In this document: in pieces, positions 9,724-18,111 of the stretch
Numbering within the stretch: the stretch's first letter is position 1
Layout: every line of letters starts with the position of its first letter
Assembly (NCBI GenBank): GCA_025058315.1
Contig: JANXET010000008.1
Span: forward strand, 1 to 64,000
DNA: 64,000 nt
Source: Candidatus Bathyarchaeota archaeon
Lineage (GTDB): Archaea; Thermoproteota; Bathyarchaeia; Bathyarchaeales; Bathycorpusculaceae
Direction: 5' to 3'
The notes under the pieces: generated by a model
Told to the model about the DNA's origin: nothing
The model's input: only the letters and a program-made list of their open reading frames with translations
Databases searched by the model: none
Made by a program: the position numbers and the translations under genes

Positions 9724-9770
9724 GTCCATCACCAATTTAGAGTTTAGCAATTTTAGGCTTTGTGAACTGA

Positions 9771-9776
9771 TATAAA
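9771..9776 (-). promoter_or_regulatory. TATA-like element of the glutamate synthase-like gene
   Basis: Read on the minus strand the sequence is AAAGTTTATATC, centred about 50 bases before ATG 9723. A start of transcription some 25 bases downstream would leave a short leader that still includes the GGTGAT site. This supports the internal ATG over the longer ORF start. Confidence 0.5.
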
Positions 9777-9815
9777 CTTTATCGTATATCACTTATATGC
9801 TGGAAAGTGATTATT

Positions 9816-9840
9816 GTGAGATAAATTAATCATATATCAC
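9816..9840. promoter_or_regulatory. Imperfect palindrome, candidate operator between divergent genes
   Basis: Half-sites GTGAgATA (9816-9823) and TATaTCAC (9833-9840) are inverted around a 9-base centre. A related TATATCAC occurs at about 9785-9792. The palindrome lies 11 bases before the AbrB-PhoU gene, so it could be an autoregulatory site. Binding is inferred only. Confidence 0.4.
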
Positions 9841-9851
9841 GGGAAGCGGTT

Positions 9852-10943
9852 ATGGAAAAGCATCTGGGGCACAGGTTGATACAACGCACGGGAAGAGGAT
9901 CATATATCGTTTCTCTGCCTAAAAAGTGGGTTCAAACTGCAGGTTTAGATAAGGGAAGCGAAATCGAATTTAAGCTTTCAGACGATTTTTCCCTGGTTCT
10001 CATCCCGAGGAAGGTAAATGGAGATGGGTTAGAGGTTGAGAAACGAAAGAGGGAGTTTTGGGTGAATGTGGAGCCGAAAGATGACGTTAAATCTGTATGC
10101 CGAAAAGTAAAGGCTCTCTATGTGGCTGGAGCTGATATGATTCGTATCCACCTAAGGAACAAGGATGATGCCTCAAAGTTTAAGGAGGAAATAAAAGATC
10201 TTGCCAGAAGCATGCTTTTAGGCTCAGAGATTGTTGATGAAACATCTAACGAAATCGTTATCCAAATCTTGGTGAAACATACTGAATTTTCGGTTGAAAG
10301 AGCTATCAGGCGAATGTCTGTAATAGCGCTTTCAGCCCACATGGATGCTATTATATCTATGAAAAGAATGGATCAAGCACTCATCCAGAGTGTGATGAAA
10401 GCATGTAACGATGTAAACCGGCTTAACCTTTATGTTGTACGTCAGCTGAAGTTCGGAATAGAGCAAAATCTCTTTCGTGAGCTTGGATTGCGAACACCAA
10501 AGGAGTTTCTTGCTTACAGGATTGTTGTTAACGATGTTAAAAGCATAGCTGAAAATGCCAAGAACATTTTGAATCATGTGCTTGCTCTGAAGAAGATGCT
10601 CGAAAACCGTCAGCTTCTTCTTAAGGAACCCTTAGACGAGGAAGTTTACTCACAAATACTTCACTTTAACTCTATAGCGCATAAACTACTTGAGAATTCG
10701 ATCAATGCATCTTTCAAGTGGGATTATAAACAGGCTGATCAGATAATAGCGCAAATAGAATCTATCGGTGCCCTTGAAAACGACATAGTGACTATGATAT
10801 CTAGCAAGAAACTAGATCCTATAGTCTCATCAGTCTTCAGCATTATTTTTGACAGTTCAAGACGTATAATTGAATATAGCCGAAACATTGCCGAAGTAAC
10901 GTTGAACAAGACCGTTGAAGAAATAAGCCTTATTCCAGTTTAG
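9852..10943 (+). CDS. AbrB-PhoU fusion regulator (phosphate-uptake-regulator-like)
   Basis: A 363-residue protein with an N-terminal AbrB/SpoVT swapped-hairpin domain (about 1-50: HRLIQRTGRGSYIVSLPKKW, EIEFKLSDDFSLVLIP). It is followed by helical PhoU-like repeats (about 120-355). Such archaeal fusions are annotated as phosphate uptake regulators; the AbrB part would bind DNA. No phosphate transporter gene is nearby. The facing neighbour is a glutamate synthase-like gene, so its target may be nitrogen or flavin metabolism rather than phosphate. The start ATG follows GGGAAGCGG. Confidence 0.8.
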   Translation: MEKHLGHRLIQRTGRGSYIVSLPKKWVQTAGLDKGSEIEFKLSDDFSLVLIPRKVNGDGLEVEKRKREFWVNVEPKDDVKSVCRKVKALYVAGADMIRIHLRNKDDASKFKEEIKDLARSMLLGSEIVDETSNEIVIQILVKHTEFSVERAIRRMSVIALSAHMDAIISMKRMDQALIQSVMKACNDVNRLNLYVVRQLKFGIEQNLFRELGLRTPKEFLAYRIVVNDVKSIAENAKNILNHVLALKKMLENRQLLLKEPLDEEVYSQILHFNSIAHKLLENSINASFKWDYKQADQIIAQIESIGALENDIVTMISSKKLDPIVSSVFSIIFDSSRRIIEYSRNIAEVTLNKTVEEISLIPV

Positions 10944-11021
10944 AATATGATCCATCAATCCATAAGCATTTATTAAATCAGCTACAATATACAGTTAATG
11001 GCAAGTTATGGAGGGCTATAA

Positions 11022-11999
11022 TTGAGTTTTGAGATGTGGGCTGAAAAATACCGGCCGAAAACGTTAGATGACATGGTAAATCAGAAGGAGATTGTTGAGC
11101 GGCTGAAAAGCTTCGTAAGATCTAAAAATGTGCCTCACTGCATTTTCGCTGGTCCACCAGGTACTGGTAAAACGACAGCGGCCTTATGTTTGTCCAGAGA
11201 TCTTTATGGAGATAATTATCGTGAGTATATTATGGAGCTGAATGCAAGCGACGAAAGAGGTATAGATGTTGTACGTGAAACCGTGAAAACTTTTGCAAGG
11301 GTTAAGCCCATAGGCGAGGTTCCCTTTAAGATAATGATTCTGGATGAAGCGGACAATATGACTGCGGACGCTCAGCAAGCCCTAAGGCGAACTATGGAGC
11401 GTTATACTGAAACATGTCGTTTCATTTTATGCGCAAACTATAGTGGCAAGATAATTGAGCCCATACAATCTAGGTGCGCCCCGTTCCGCTTCACCTACTT
11501 ACCCAGAGAGGAGCAAGATAAGTATCTAAGATATATAGCTGAAAAAGAAGGTGTTATTCTGCTGGATGAGGGGTTAGATGCCATCTACGAGGTCTGCAGC
11601 GGGGATCTCAGGCGTGCAATAAACACGTTGCAGGCAGCAGCTTCGCTTGGTAAACCTATAGATGCAAAAGTTGTCTATTCCATTACGGGGAAAGCGAATC
11701 CGGCGGATGTTAAAAAGCTTATAGAAATAACCCTAAAAGGCAATTTTGTTGAGGCGAGAAAGCAGCTGAGGGAAATGATCCAGAAATACGGTGTAGCGGG
11801 AAGCGATATAATCCGCCAAATCCATAGTGAAATATTCAAGGCAGATGTCTCTGAGCCTTGGAAGATAAAGCTTGCAGAAATAATAGGTGAAATAGATTAT
11901 AGGCTTGTTGAGGGCGCAGATGAGGAGATACAGCTCAGCGCCTTATTGGCTAAGCTAATTGAGGTTGCATATGAAGTTAAGGGTGCAAAAAAGGTGTAA
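11022..11999 (+). CDS. rfcS: Replication factor C small subunit
   Basis: A clamp-loader AAA+ ATPase, 325 residues, which loads PCNA onto primed DNA. Motifs are the family start WAEKYRPKTLDDMV, Walker A GPPGTGKTT, the NASDERGID motif, Walker B MILDEADNMT, and the SRC sensor/arginine-finger motif (IQSRCAPFRF). The start is TTG at 11022, favoured by GGAGGG 7 bases upstream; the next ATG (11034) would lose the conserved N-terminus. The large subunit follows 3 bases after the stop, so the two are one operon. Confidence 0.97.
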   Translation: MSFEMWAEKYRPKTLDDMVNQKEIVERLKSFVRSKNVPHCIFAGPPGTGKTTAALCLSRDLYGDNYREYIMELNASDERGIDVVRETVKTFARVKPIGEVPFKIMILDEADNMTADAQQALRRTMERYTETCRFILCANYSGKIIEPIQSRCAPFRFTYLPREEQDKYLRYIAEKEGVILLDEGLDAIYEVCSGDLRRAINTLQAAASLGKPIDAKVVYSITGKANPADVKKLIEITLKGNFVEARKQLREMIQKYGVAGSDIIRQIHSEIFKADVSEPWKIKLAEIIGEIDYRLVEGADEEIQLSALLAKLIEVAYEVKGAKKV

Positions 12000-12002
12000 A
12001 AT

Positions 12003-13265
12003 GTGCCTCAGCCCTGGACTATTAAGCATAAGCCAACTTCCCTTAAGGAAGTGGTTGGGAACAGAGAAGCCGTACAGAAGCTAGTGGAGTGGGTGAGATC
12101 TTGGGATAAGGATGTTCCCAAGCATAGGGCAGCATTCATATATGGGCCGCCTGGAATAGGTAAAACCGTTACAGTAGAAGCTCTGGCAAAGGACTTCAAC
12201 ATGGAGCTCATCGAGAAAAATGCCAGTGACTATAGGACAGAAGAGGCCGTAAGGCGTATTGCAGGTTTAGCCTCCCAATACAGATCACTTTTCAGCGCTA
12301 AAAGAATAATACTTTTTGACGAGCTCGATGGGTTAACAGGATCTGCTGACAAGGGTGGTGTAAAGGCTATGGTTGAGGTTATACAAAATGCACGCTGCCC
12401 AATAGTTTTGATAGCTAACAATGCCTATGATCCCCGTTTCTCGATCCTTCGAAACTACTGTCTACTTATAGAATTCAAAAAACCAACCATCAGTGAGGTT
12501 ATGCGTCACCTCAAAAATATATGCCTCAAAGAAGGGATTCATACTGACGAAAACGCTTTAAAATTTATAGCGCAGCGATCTGAGGGTGACATCCGCTCGG
12601 CCGTGACAGATCTACAGGCTGTGGCTGAGGGAAAAAAGAATATAACCTATGAGGATGTATCTTGGCTCGGCTTCAGAGATCGACAGGAAGTAATCTTCAA
12701 CGTTCTGAGGATGATTTTTTACAGCAAAACCTGTAGCGGTGCAAAGCATGCTGCAAGCATGGCTGAAGTTGATCCGGATATGCTTCTAGAATGGATATAC
12801 GAAAACATTCCCAGCCACTTTCAAGATCCACATGAGCTGGCAAGAGCCCTAGACGCTGTTGCAAAGGCTGATGTCTACCGAGGACGAATAAAACGTACAC
12901 AAGATTGGAGCTTCACCCGTTACATGCTAGACTTGATGACTGCAGGTGTGGCGATGTCAAGGGTTAGCTCTAAGCCTTCAGGGTGGGTCCCGTTCCATTT
13001 TCCGACACGAATATCCGCACTTTCAAAATCTAAGGAAGAAAGAGTCATGCAGATGGAGATTGGACGCAAAATTCGAAGAAAGTGCCATATATCCGCTGCG
13101 AGAGCCGCAAAAGAGGTGCTTCCTTACCTGCGGATAATATTCAAGAATAATGCGAAGATGGCTGCGGGCATTGCTAAGTGGCTGGATTTAACACCCGAAA
13201 TGATATATTATATAGCTGAGGATGAAGCGAAAACTGAGGAAATAAAAAGGCTTATAGGTATATGA
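12003..13265 (+). CDS. rfcL: Replication factor C large subunit
   Basis: The large subunit of the archaeal clamp loader, 420 residues. It opens with PWTIKHKPTSLKEVVGN and carries Walker A GPPGIGKT, NASDYRTEE, Walker B IILFDELDGL, and a C-terminal helical collar. The start is GTG. Archaeal RFC-L proteins usually end in a PCNA-interacting PIP box. Here the protein ends KRLIGI, and no clear Q-x-x-hydrophobic-x-x-aromatic motif is visible in the last 25 residues. Confidence 0.95.
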   Translation: MPQPWTIKHKPTSLKEVVGNREAVQKLVEWVRSWDKDVPKHRAAFIYGPPGIGKTVTVEALAKDFNMELIEKNASDYRTEEAVRRIAGLASQYRSLFSAKRIILFDELDGLTGSADKGGVKAMVEVIQNARCPIVLIANNAYDPRFSILRNYCLLIEFKKPTISEVMRHLKNICLKEGIHTDENALKFIAQRSEGDIRSAVTDLQAVAEGKKNITYEDVSWLGFRDRQEVIFNVLRMIFYSKTCSGAKHAASMAEVDPDMLLEWIYENIPSHFQDPHELARALDAVAKADVYRGRIKRTQDWSFTRYMLDLMTAGVAMSRVSSKPSGWVPFHFPTRISALSKSKEERVMQMEIGRKIRRKCHISAARAAKEVLPYLRIIFKNNAKMAAGIAKWLDLTPEMIYYIAEDEAKTEEIKRLIGI

Positions 13266-13270
13266 ATTTT

Positions 13271-13597
13271 TTAATGAATTCTGCTTCCTTCGCTTATGTC
13301 TTTTTCAGGTTGTAGGATGACAACGTTGCCTTTATCATCTTCCGCCGCCAAAATCATACACTGGGATTCTATGCCCATGAATTTCCGCCGCTGAAGGTTC
13401 AATATGAAAGCGCCCTTCTTTCCCACGAGTTCCTCAGGTTTATACCATTTCAAGAGTCCAGCAACAGCTTGTCTTTTCTCTGCTCCAAAGTCCACAATCA
13501 TCTTGATAAGATTTCGTGATCCAGGAATTTGGTTTGCCTCTATAATTTTTCCAACACGTAAGTCCAGCTTCTGAAACTCCTCAAAAGTTATCTCCAT
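13271..13597 (-). CDS. tRNA-binding OB-fold protein (MetRS beta/EMAPII type)
   Basis: A protein of about 108 residues with the tRNA-binding OB fold found as the C-terminal domain of methionyl-tRNA synthetase and in Trbp111-like proteins. Signatures are FEEFQKLDLRVGKIIEA, AGLLKWYKPEELVGK, and the MGIESQCMILAAED ending motif. In many archaea it is a separate MetRS beta subunit. The ORF can begin at 13621, but ATG 13597 gives the family's usual start and is preceded by GGTG with a 6-base spacer. It overlaps the end of the upstream HD-domain gene. Confidence 0.85.
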   Translation of the reverse strand: MEITFEEFQKLDLRVGKIIEANQIPGSRNLIKMIVDFGAEKRQAVAGLLKWYKPEELVGKKGAFILNLQRRKFMGIESQCMILAAEDDKGNVVILQPEKDISEGSRIH

Positions 13598-14348
13598 ACC
13601 TTGCACCACGCTCACCTTCATTTGATGTTATTCTTTTAAGCTTTTTCGTTCTTCTCCGCTTTATCCTCTCAACAGCTTTTAAAACCCCTTCCCAACCTTC
13701 GATGTTCTTCGAATTAATTATTTCGAATGCCTCTTTCGTGTTTATCCCTTGAAGTTCCTCACCTAAAGTCTTCCTCGTCAGGTATGCTGCAGCTCTTAGA
13801 ATTTCGTTATTCAATCTTGAATCTACTAGATCTGCCAAGTGACATATCAGAGCTTCAATCGTATGTGGTTTAATAGGGCCATACTCGCCATGATGCGCTG
13901 AAACCACGTGGATTAGTTGCATAGGGAAATCCCTTCTTACTAGTTCGGCTATTACAATTGACAAGTGGTCCATGTAATCTGCTATTTCTGTCGAGTTTAT
14001 GCTTCCATTTTCTTTTATTGAATATGTTAGTGGCTTGAATATGTCGTGAAGTATTGAGCCGGCTATGACGAGGTCACGGTTAACTTTTCCATGATATATT
14101 TTCTCAACGGAATTGCAGATAGCCAGCGCCAAATTTGTTGTAGAAATAATGTGCTCAATAAAGCCTCCGAGGTAGCAGTGGTGATGAGACAAACCGGCAG
14201 GCGAGGTTTCAATAGGTAAACCAGAATAAACTTTTCCGTTAACCTCAAATGTGGGATTTTCAAGTAATTCAGCAACCTTTTTTCTTAAGTTTTCATCCTT
14301 AATCTTATCTGTTAGCGTTTTAAGCTTTGGATGGAGCAAACAGGCCAC
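13581..14348 (-). CDS. HD-domain phosphohydrolase
   Basis: A 255-residue metal-dependent HD-superfamily protein. The ligand pattern is visible: SHHHCYLGGFIEHI (first His), AGSILHDIFKP (His-Asp), and a later SAHHGEYGP, as in archaeal and bacterial YhaM-like phosphohydrolases acting on RNA or nucleotides. The substrate cannot be told from sequence. The lysine-rich C-terminus (RRRTKKLKR) may bind nucleic acid. It overlaps the following tRNA-binding protein gene, suggesting a two-gene unit linked to RNA. Confidence 0.8.
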   Translation of the reverse strand: MACLLHPKLKTLTDKIKDENLRKKVAELLENPTFEVNGKVYSGLPIETSPAGLSHHHCYLGGFIEHIISTTNLALAICNSVEKIYHGKVNRDLVIAGSILHDIFKPLTYSIKENGSINSTEIADYMDHLSIVIAELVRRDFPMQLIHVVSAHHGEYGPIKPHTIEALICHLADLVDSRLNNEILRAAAYLTRKTLGEELQGINTKEAFEIINSKNIEGWEGVLKAVERIKRRRTKKLKRITSNEGERGARYGDNF

Positions 14349-14385
14349 CCTTTTTTTAGGAGGATAGGCTTATTTCTTCAGATAA

Positions 14386-15060
14386 TTATTTAAAGTTATT
14401 AGTGATTCTTCTCTTTTCCTCCGTGGCTATTTTATGGGCAGCCCTTATAGGCTCTGGAATATTACTGCAACGTATACAGTGTTTAACTATTGATACAGCC
14501 CTTTCCAGGGAAACCATGTTTCCCACACTGATATAGACGGGTTTACTTTCTCTGTTAACCCTTAAAACTGCACCAATAATCTTTCCATTATGCCTTAGGT
14601 AGGCAAATTCTCCGTCATGACCTTCAACCTGCCCTATTAGTCTACTCTTAGCAACCCCAATTGTAGGTCGCCTCAAGATAACACCCAAGTGGCTCGCAAA
14701 CCCACAGCCTCTGGGATGTGCATAGCCATGTCCATCAACGAGGAAAACATCAGGCTTAATCTCTATTTTCCTTATACAAGATGTTGCTGGCGGGATTTCT
14801 CTAAATGAAAGAAGTGTTGGGATATAGGGAAAAGTTGCTCTGCAAAAGGCTGTTTTCGACTCGATTATCCTTAGATTTGAATAGTCCATGATGGCGACGG
14901 CGCCTATGGCCCACTCGCCAGAATAGGATACATCAACGCCAGCAACATAGCTAATTTTTTCAGGCAGCCTATCTGTAAAATCAATGCGCCTCGACAGCGT
15001 CAGCTGAGCTTTATAAGCCTTTTCAATTGAGAAATTCCTGTCCAAAATGTTTGCTGTCAT
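14386..15060 (-). CDS. nfi: Endonuclease V
   Basis: A 224-residue nuclease that cuts near deaminated adenine (hypoxanthine/inosine) in DNA and, in some organisms, RNA. Conserved features are VAGVDVSYSG (first catalytic Asp), TFPYIPTLLSFRE, and VDGHGYAHPRGCGFASHLGV (second metal Asp and substrate pocket). The length is typical. It lies just upstream of the HD-domain gene on the same strand, in a neighbourhood of nucleic-acid maintenance genes. Confidence 0.94.
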   Translation of the reverse strand: MTANILDRNFSIEKAYKAQLTLSRRIDFTDRLPEKISYVAGVDVSYSGEWAIGAVAIMDYSNLRIIESKTAFCRATFPYIPTLLSFREIPPATSCIRKIEIKPDVFLVDGHGYAHPRGCGFASHLGVILRRPTIGVAKSRLIGQVEGHDGEFAYLRHNGKIIGAVLRVNRESKPVYISVGNMVSLERAVSIVKHCIRCSNIPEPIRAAHKIATEEKRRITNNFK

Positions 15061-15221
15061 TATTTTAAGTTATTGTAAAGCTAACTTTTATGTACTGCTC
15101 TTTAAATGAGCTTGTATATAATAGCTATATTCCTATATACTTGTATGTTTAGCTTTATAAAGCCAAAGTAGACAAAAAAGATGGGAAATAAAATATTCAG
15201 TGTGATCGCTGGTGTTATTAC

Positions 15222-15437
15222 TTATTGCTGAACGTTGCCACTGTTATTGCTGCTGTTTCCATTTTGCCATCGTTCTACAATAAGTTTGTCATCACCGACT
15301 CTGAAGCTTACTTTAACGAATGTTGAATCTGAAACCTTGAATGGGAACATGCTGTCCTCAGCGAGGTCTTTCGGTAAGTATATCAGAAATTTGCCGTCCT
15401 TTCTCCTGAATAATCTTGCTCTTCCTTCACTGACCAT
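15222..15437 (-). CDS. Small AbrB-like protein of unknown function
   Basis: A 71-residue protein I cannot assign firmly. The pattern RARLFRRKDGKFLIYLPKDL, then VKVSFRVGDDKLIVERW, resembles the swapped-hairpin AbrB/SpoVT fold used by archaeal DNA-binding antitoxins and regulators. The final 14 residues are an Asn/Ser-rich tail. It stands alone with about 160 bases on its 3' side, and a TTGCC/GGCAA inverted repeat upstream (about 15459-15485) next to a TATA-like TTTAAATATT. A free-standing regulator is the best guess. Confidence 0.6.
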   Translation of the reverse strand: MVSEGRARLFRRKDGKFLIYLPKDLAEDSMFPFKVSDSTFVKVSFRVGDDKLIVERWQNGNSSNNSGNVQQ

Positions 15438-15525
15438 TACCGCTCACCGATGCAACTTTTAGTTGCCAACATTAAAGGCGGCAATATTTAAACTTTTACT
15501 CGTTCTATTGAGCTCATATAACATT

Positions 15526-16512
15526 TCATATGTTTGAGAACTTTATGGGCTTTTCAAGGCTACTGAGCAGTACAACTCTACTGTCCACGGACTCGTCAAT
15601 CACTCTATACCCTGTTGACTCAGCAATTTTCTGCGCAAATTCACGAATTTCTCTGTGACTTGGCATATGATCATAACTGAGTCTTAACCTTGAAAACCCA
15701 ACATGCATAAAGGCTTTGGGCTCTATGTATGTAGGATTGGCCTTTTCAATAAGCCGTACATAATCCTCGATTGGCTCCATGTTCAACCCTCGGACAGCGG
15801 TTATGCGGATGACTGTTGGACATTTAAAGCTTGGCAAAAGCTCTAATGTTTTATTGATACTTTCCCACGCATCTGGAACTATCGGACGACAGACTTTTTC
15901 ATGAACCTTCTTGTTTGGAGCACAAACAGATATGTAAAGTTGTGTGGGTTCGCTGCTCAACTTAGCTAAGGCCTCAGGTACTGTGCCATTTGTAACAAGA
16001 AACGTTGTGAAACCTCGTTTATGGAACGCTTCTATGAGCCCGCTTATTGGTTCGTAAAGGGTAGGCTCGCCAGTAAGGCTTATTGCAGCGTGTCTAGGCC
16101 TTAACGCCTCCATTAGTTTCTGAGAGTCAACTTTAAGATTTCCTTTGTACCCGCTCAAAAGGTTTAGCTGTGCCCTTATACATCCTTCAACAATTTCTTC
16201 TGGAGAATCCCATGTCAAAGGAGCGCTCTCATTCCATGATATGTTAAGATCATTGCTCTGAGCCCTCCAGCAGAAGAGACATCTTTGGGTGCAGTAGAAG
16301 AGCGACGGGGTCATCTGTATACACTGATGAGATTTTATGCCATAGAACTTCTGTTTATAGCATGGTCTGTCGTGTATTAGTGACTCATATAGCCACCTAC
16401 ATCTTTTAACTGCGGAATGATGTCCTACGATTTGGTATCTATGCTTCTTCAACGATTCAATAAGCTCTCTCGGTGCTGGTTTCATGAGATAATCGCCTAT
16501 TTTGCAAGGCAT
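15526..16512 (-). CDS. taw1: 4-demethylwyosine synthase Taw1 (TYW1)
   Basis: A radical SAM enzyme, 328 residues, that condenses pyruvate with N1-methylguanosine-37 of tRNA-Phe to form the tricyclic wyosine base. The SAM cluster motif is CTQRCLFCWR (Cys74, Cys78, Cys81). Three further cysteines (38, 51, 64) match those holding the second 4Fe-4S cluster. ISLTGEPTLY is the family's glycine-rich motif. Its substrate is made by Trm5, encoded nearby at 17208-18056, so two successive steps of wyosine synthesis are close together. Confidence 0.95.
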   Translation of the reverse strand: MPCKIGDYLMKPAPRELIESLKKHRYQIVGHHSAVKRCRWLYESLIHDRPCYKQKFYGIKSHQCIQMTPSLFYCTQRCLFCWRAQSNDLNISWNESAPLTWDSPEEIVEGCIRAQLNLLSGYKGNLKVDSQKLMEALRPRHAAISLTGEPTLYEPISGLIEAFHKRGFTTFLVTNGTVPEALAKLSSEPTQLYISVCAPNKKVHEKVCRPIVPDAWESINKTLELLPSFKCPTVIRITAVRGLNMEPIEDYVRLIEKANPTYIEPKAFMHVGFSRLRLSYDHMPSHREIREFAQKIAESTGYRVIDESVDSRVVLLSSLEKPIKFSNI

Positions 16513-16658
16513 AAAAGTAAGTAAGCAGCATATAAGAATGTCTCAGGCTTACGTTTTCTTCAGATTCCACGAGAAAAGCTTATATTAATTCAAAATAAGT
16601 TTTATTTAAAAGCTATGGCGAAAAGTTTCTATAACATGGAAGAAGGGTTGTATCTGCT

Positions 16659-16946
16659 TTGTCGCAGATAAAAATATGTTCTCCAACATGTAACCTTTTC
16701 AAGTGCGGTAAAAATGCTGCAATATACCGTAGGGATAGTGTATGGTGCAAATGGACGGAGGACAAATGCAATGTTTCCAACTGCTCTTACGCTTTATGCG
16801 TAAAGAGAAGGCTGCTTCCCAGAGGTGTCTGCGGAGAATCCGTAAAAAGGAAAACCTCTGAATCACAGCCAGAAGAAGTTGCAGGTCCATCGATAAAGCT
16901 TAGAGGACGAGCGCTGCGCAAAATAGGTGAAAAAGAGTTATTCTAG
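16659..16946 (+). CDS. Small Cys-rich protein of unknown function
   Basis: A 95-residue protein not recognised beyond its pattern. Eight cysteines lie in the first 58 residues (CSPTC, C16, C30, C37, C42, C47, C58), spaced like a double zinc site or small iron-sulfur protein. A basic tail follows (KRRLLPRG, KLRGRALRK). The start is TTG at 16659. It sits between taw1 and rpo12, and a role in RNA or tRNA modification would fit the context, but this is speculation. Confidence 0.6.
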   Translation: MSQIKICSPTCNLFKCGKNAAIYRRDSVWCKWTEDKCNVSNCSYALCVKRRLLPRGVCGESVKRKTSESQPEEVAGPSIKLRGRALRKIGEKELF

Positions 16947-16968
16947 CAATATGCCGCGGCAATCAGCT

Positions 16969-17136
16969 TTAAATAGCTTTTACACGCTTAACAATAGGCG
17001 GCCTTATTTTTTTCAGAACTCTATATCCGCATACAGTACACTTTATCTCTCCACCGCGGAGCTCAATATCCGTTGTAGGGACTCTTGCCCCGCATCTTAC
17101 ACACTCGTAGACTATTACAGTAGCTTCATTTTCCAT
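16969..17136 (-). CDS. rpo12: RNA polymerase subunit Rpo12 (RpoP)
   Basis: A 55-residue zinc-ribbon subunit of archaeal RNA polymerase. Two Cys pairs are visible (YECVRCGARV and KCTVCGYRVL), joined by the family motif IELRGGEIKC and followed by the hallmark KIRPPIVKRVKAI. Length and ending match archaeal RpoP. ATG 17136 is used; an in-frame GTG at 17145 would add three residues. A perfect 20-base palindrome lies 21 bases upstream, shared with the divergent trm5. Confidence 0.95.
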   Translation of the reverse strand: MENEATVIVYECVRCGARVPTTDIELRGGEIKCTVCGYRVLKKIRPPIVKRVKAI

Positions 17137-17157
17137 ATTGCCCACTTTTATCTCTAC

Positions 17158-17177
17158 AAAAGCAATATATTGCTTTT
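17158..17177. promoter_or_regulatory. Perfect 20-bp palindrome in the rpo12/trm5 divergent promoter
   Basis: The sequence AAAAGCAATATATTGCTTTT is its own reverse complement over all 20 bases. It lies 21 bases from the rpo12 start and 30 bases from the trm5 start. Its centre ATATAT could serve as a TATA box in both directions, and the symmetry would equally suit a dimeric regulator. Confidence 0.55.
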
Positions 17178-17207
17178 AAATGTTTCCCATCTTATCCGGG
17201 ATGCATA

Positions 17208-18056
17208 TTGAAAAGGTGGATAAGAAACGGTTTGATGGAAATTGTTCCGGATGAAGATTTGAAAAACATCTATAATTCCTTTGATATTATAGGTGACATT
17301 GCAGTCATACGCTTGAATGAGTATTCAAAGAAATATGGGCAATTGATAGCTCAAGCCATAATGAAGATGCATCATAATGTCAAGGTTGTCTTGGGTCAGA
17401 TAAGCCCAGTTCATGGAGAGTTTAGGCTTCGTAAACTTGAGCATCTCGTAGGAGAAAATAGAACTACAACTATTCACAAAGAATCCGGCTGCCTATTTGC
17501 AGTTGACCTGAACAAATGCTACTTCTCGCCAAGACTATTTTATGAAAGGTTGAGAATAGCAAAACTTGTAGGATGTGGCGAAACAATTCTAAACATGTTC
17601 GCCGGAGTAGGGTGCTTTTCAATAGTTATAGCAAAGAAGTCCGACGTTGAGAAGGTTTACTCAGTGGATGTTAATCCTGATGCTGTCTGGTTTATGCGTG
17701 AGAATGTTAGGCTTAATTCAGTTCATGGGCGAGTTATCCCTATAGAGAGTGATGCTAAAGAGATTGCAAAGAGGCTACGCCAAAAAGTGGATCGTGTTCT
17801 CATGCCGCTTCCAGAGAAGGCTTTAGATTACCTGCCTTACGCGGTTGAAGCGTTAAAGCCCGGTTGCGGATGGATACATTACTATGATTTTGAGCATGCA
17901 TATAAATGCGAGGACCCTCTTGAAAAAGTCAAGCATAAGGTTCGCGAAAAACTTGAAAGCTTGGGCGCCGCTTTTAATTTCCGGTTTGCGCGTATTGTAC
18001 GATCAACAGGACCAAACTGGTACCAAGTGGTTTTAGATATTTCTGTCAGTAAGTAG
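17208..18056 (+). CDS. trm5: tRNA (guanine37-N1)-methyltransferase Trm5
   Basis: A 282-residue class I SAM-dependent methyltransferase that forms m1G37 in tRNA, preventing frameshifts and supplying the wyosine precursor. The AdoMet motif is NMFAGVGCFSIVIAKK. The motif before it (FSPRLFYERLRIA) and VDRVLMPLPEKALDYLPYA are typical of the Trm5/Taw2 superfamily. The Leu-Pro in the catalytic loop suits Trm5 better than Taw2, although the usual Asn is Pro here. The start is TTG 17208 (ATG 17235 is an alternative). Confidence 0.85.
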   Translation: MKRWIRNGLMEIVPDEDLKNIYNSFDIIGDIAVIRLNEYSKKYGQLIAQAIMKMHHNVKVVLGQISPVHGEFRLRKLEHLVGENRTTTIHKESGCLFAVDLNKCYFSPRLFYERLRIAKLVGCGETILNMFAGVGCFSIVIAKKSDVEKVYSVDVNPDAVWFMRENVRLNSVHGRVIPIESDAKEIAKRLRQKVDRVLMPLPEKALDYLPYAVEALKPGCGWIHYYDFEHAYKCEDPLEKVKHKVREKLESLGAAFNFRFARIVRSTGPNWYQVVLDISVSK

Positions 18057-18111
18057 CTTGGAGCCTGGCAAATTTAATAAGTTATTCACGGCATTATTTT
18101 ATGGGGTTTGT

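Noticed and set aside
15235-15462. Plus-strand ORF of 75 codons
   Set aside because: Antisense to the AbrB-like small gene; hydrophobic text without a family pattern.
16927-17211. Plus-strand ORF of 94 codons over the rpo12 region
   Set aside because: The opposite strand encodes a full Rpo12 with both zinc pairs, so this is a shadow.
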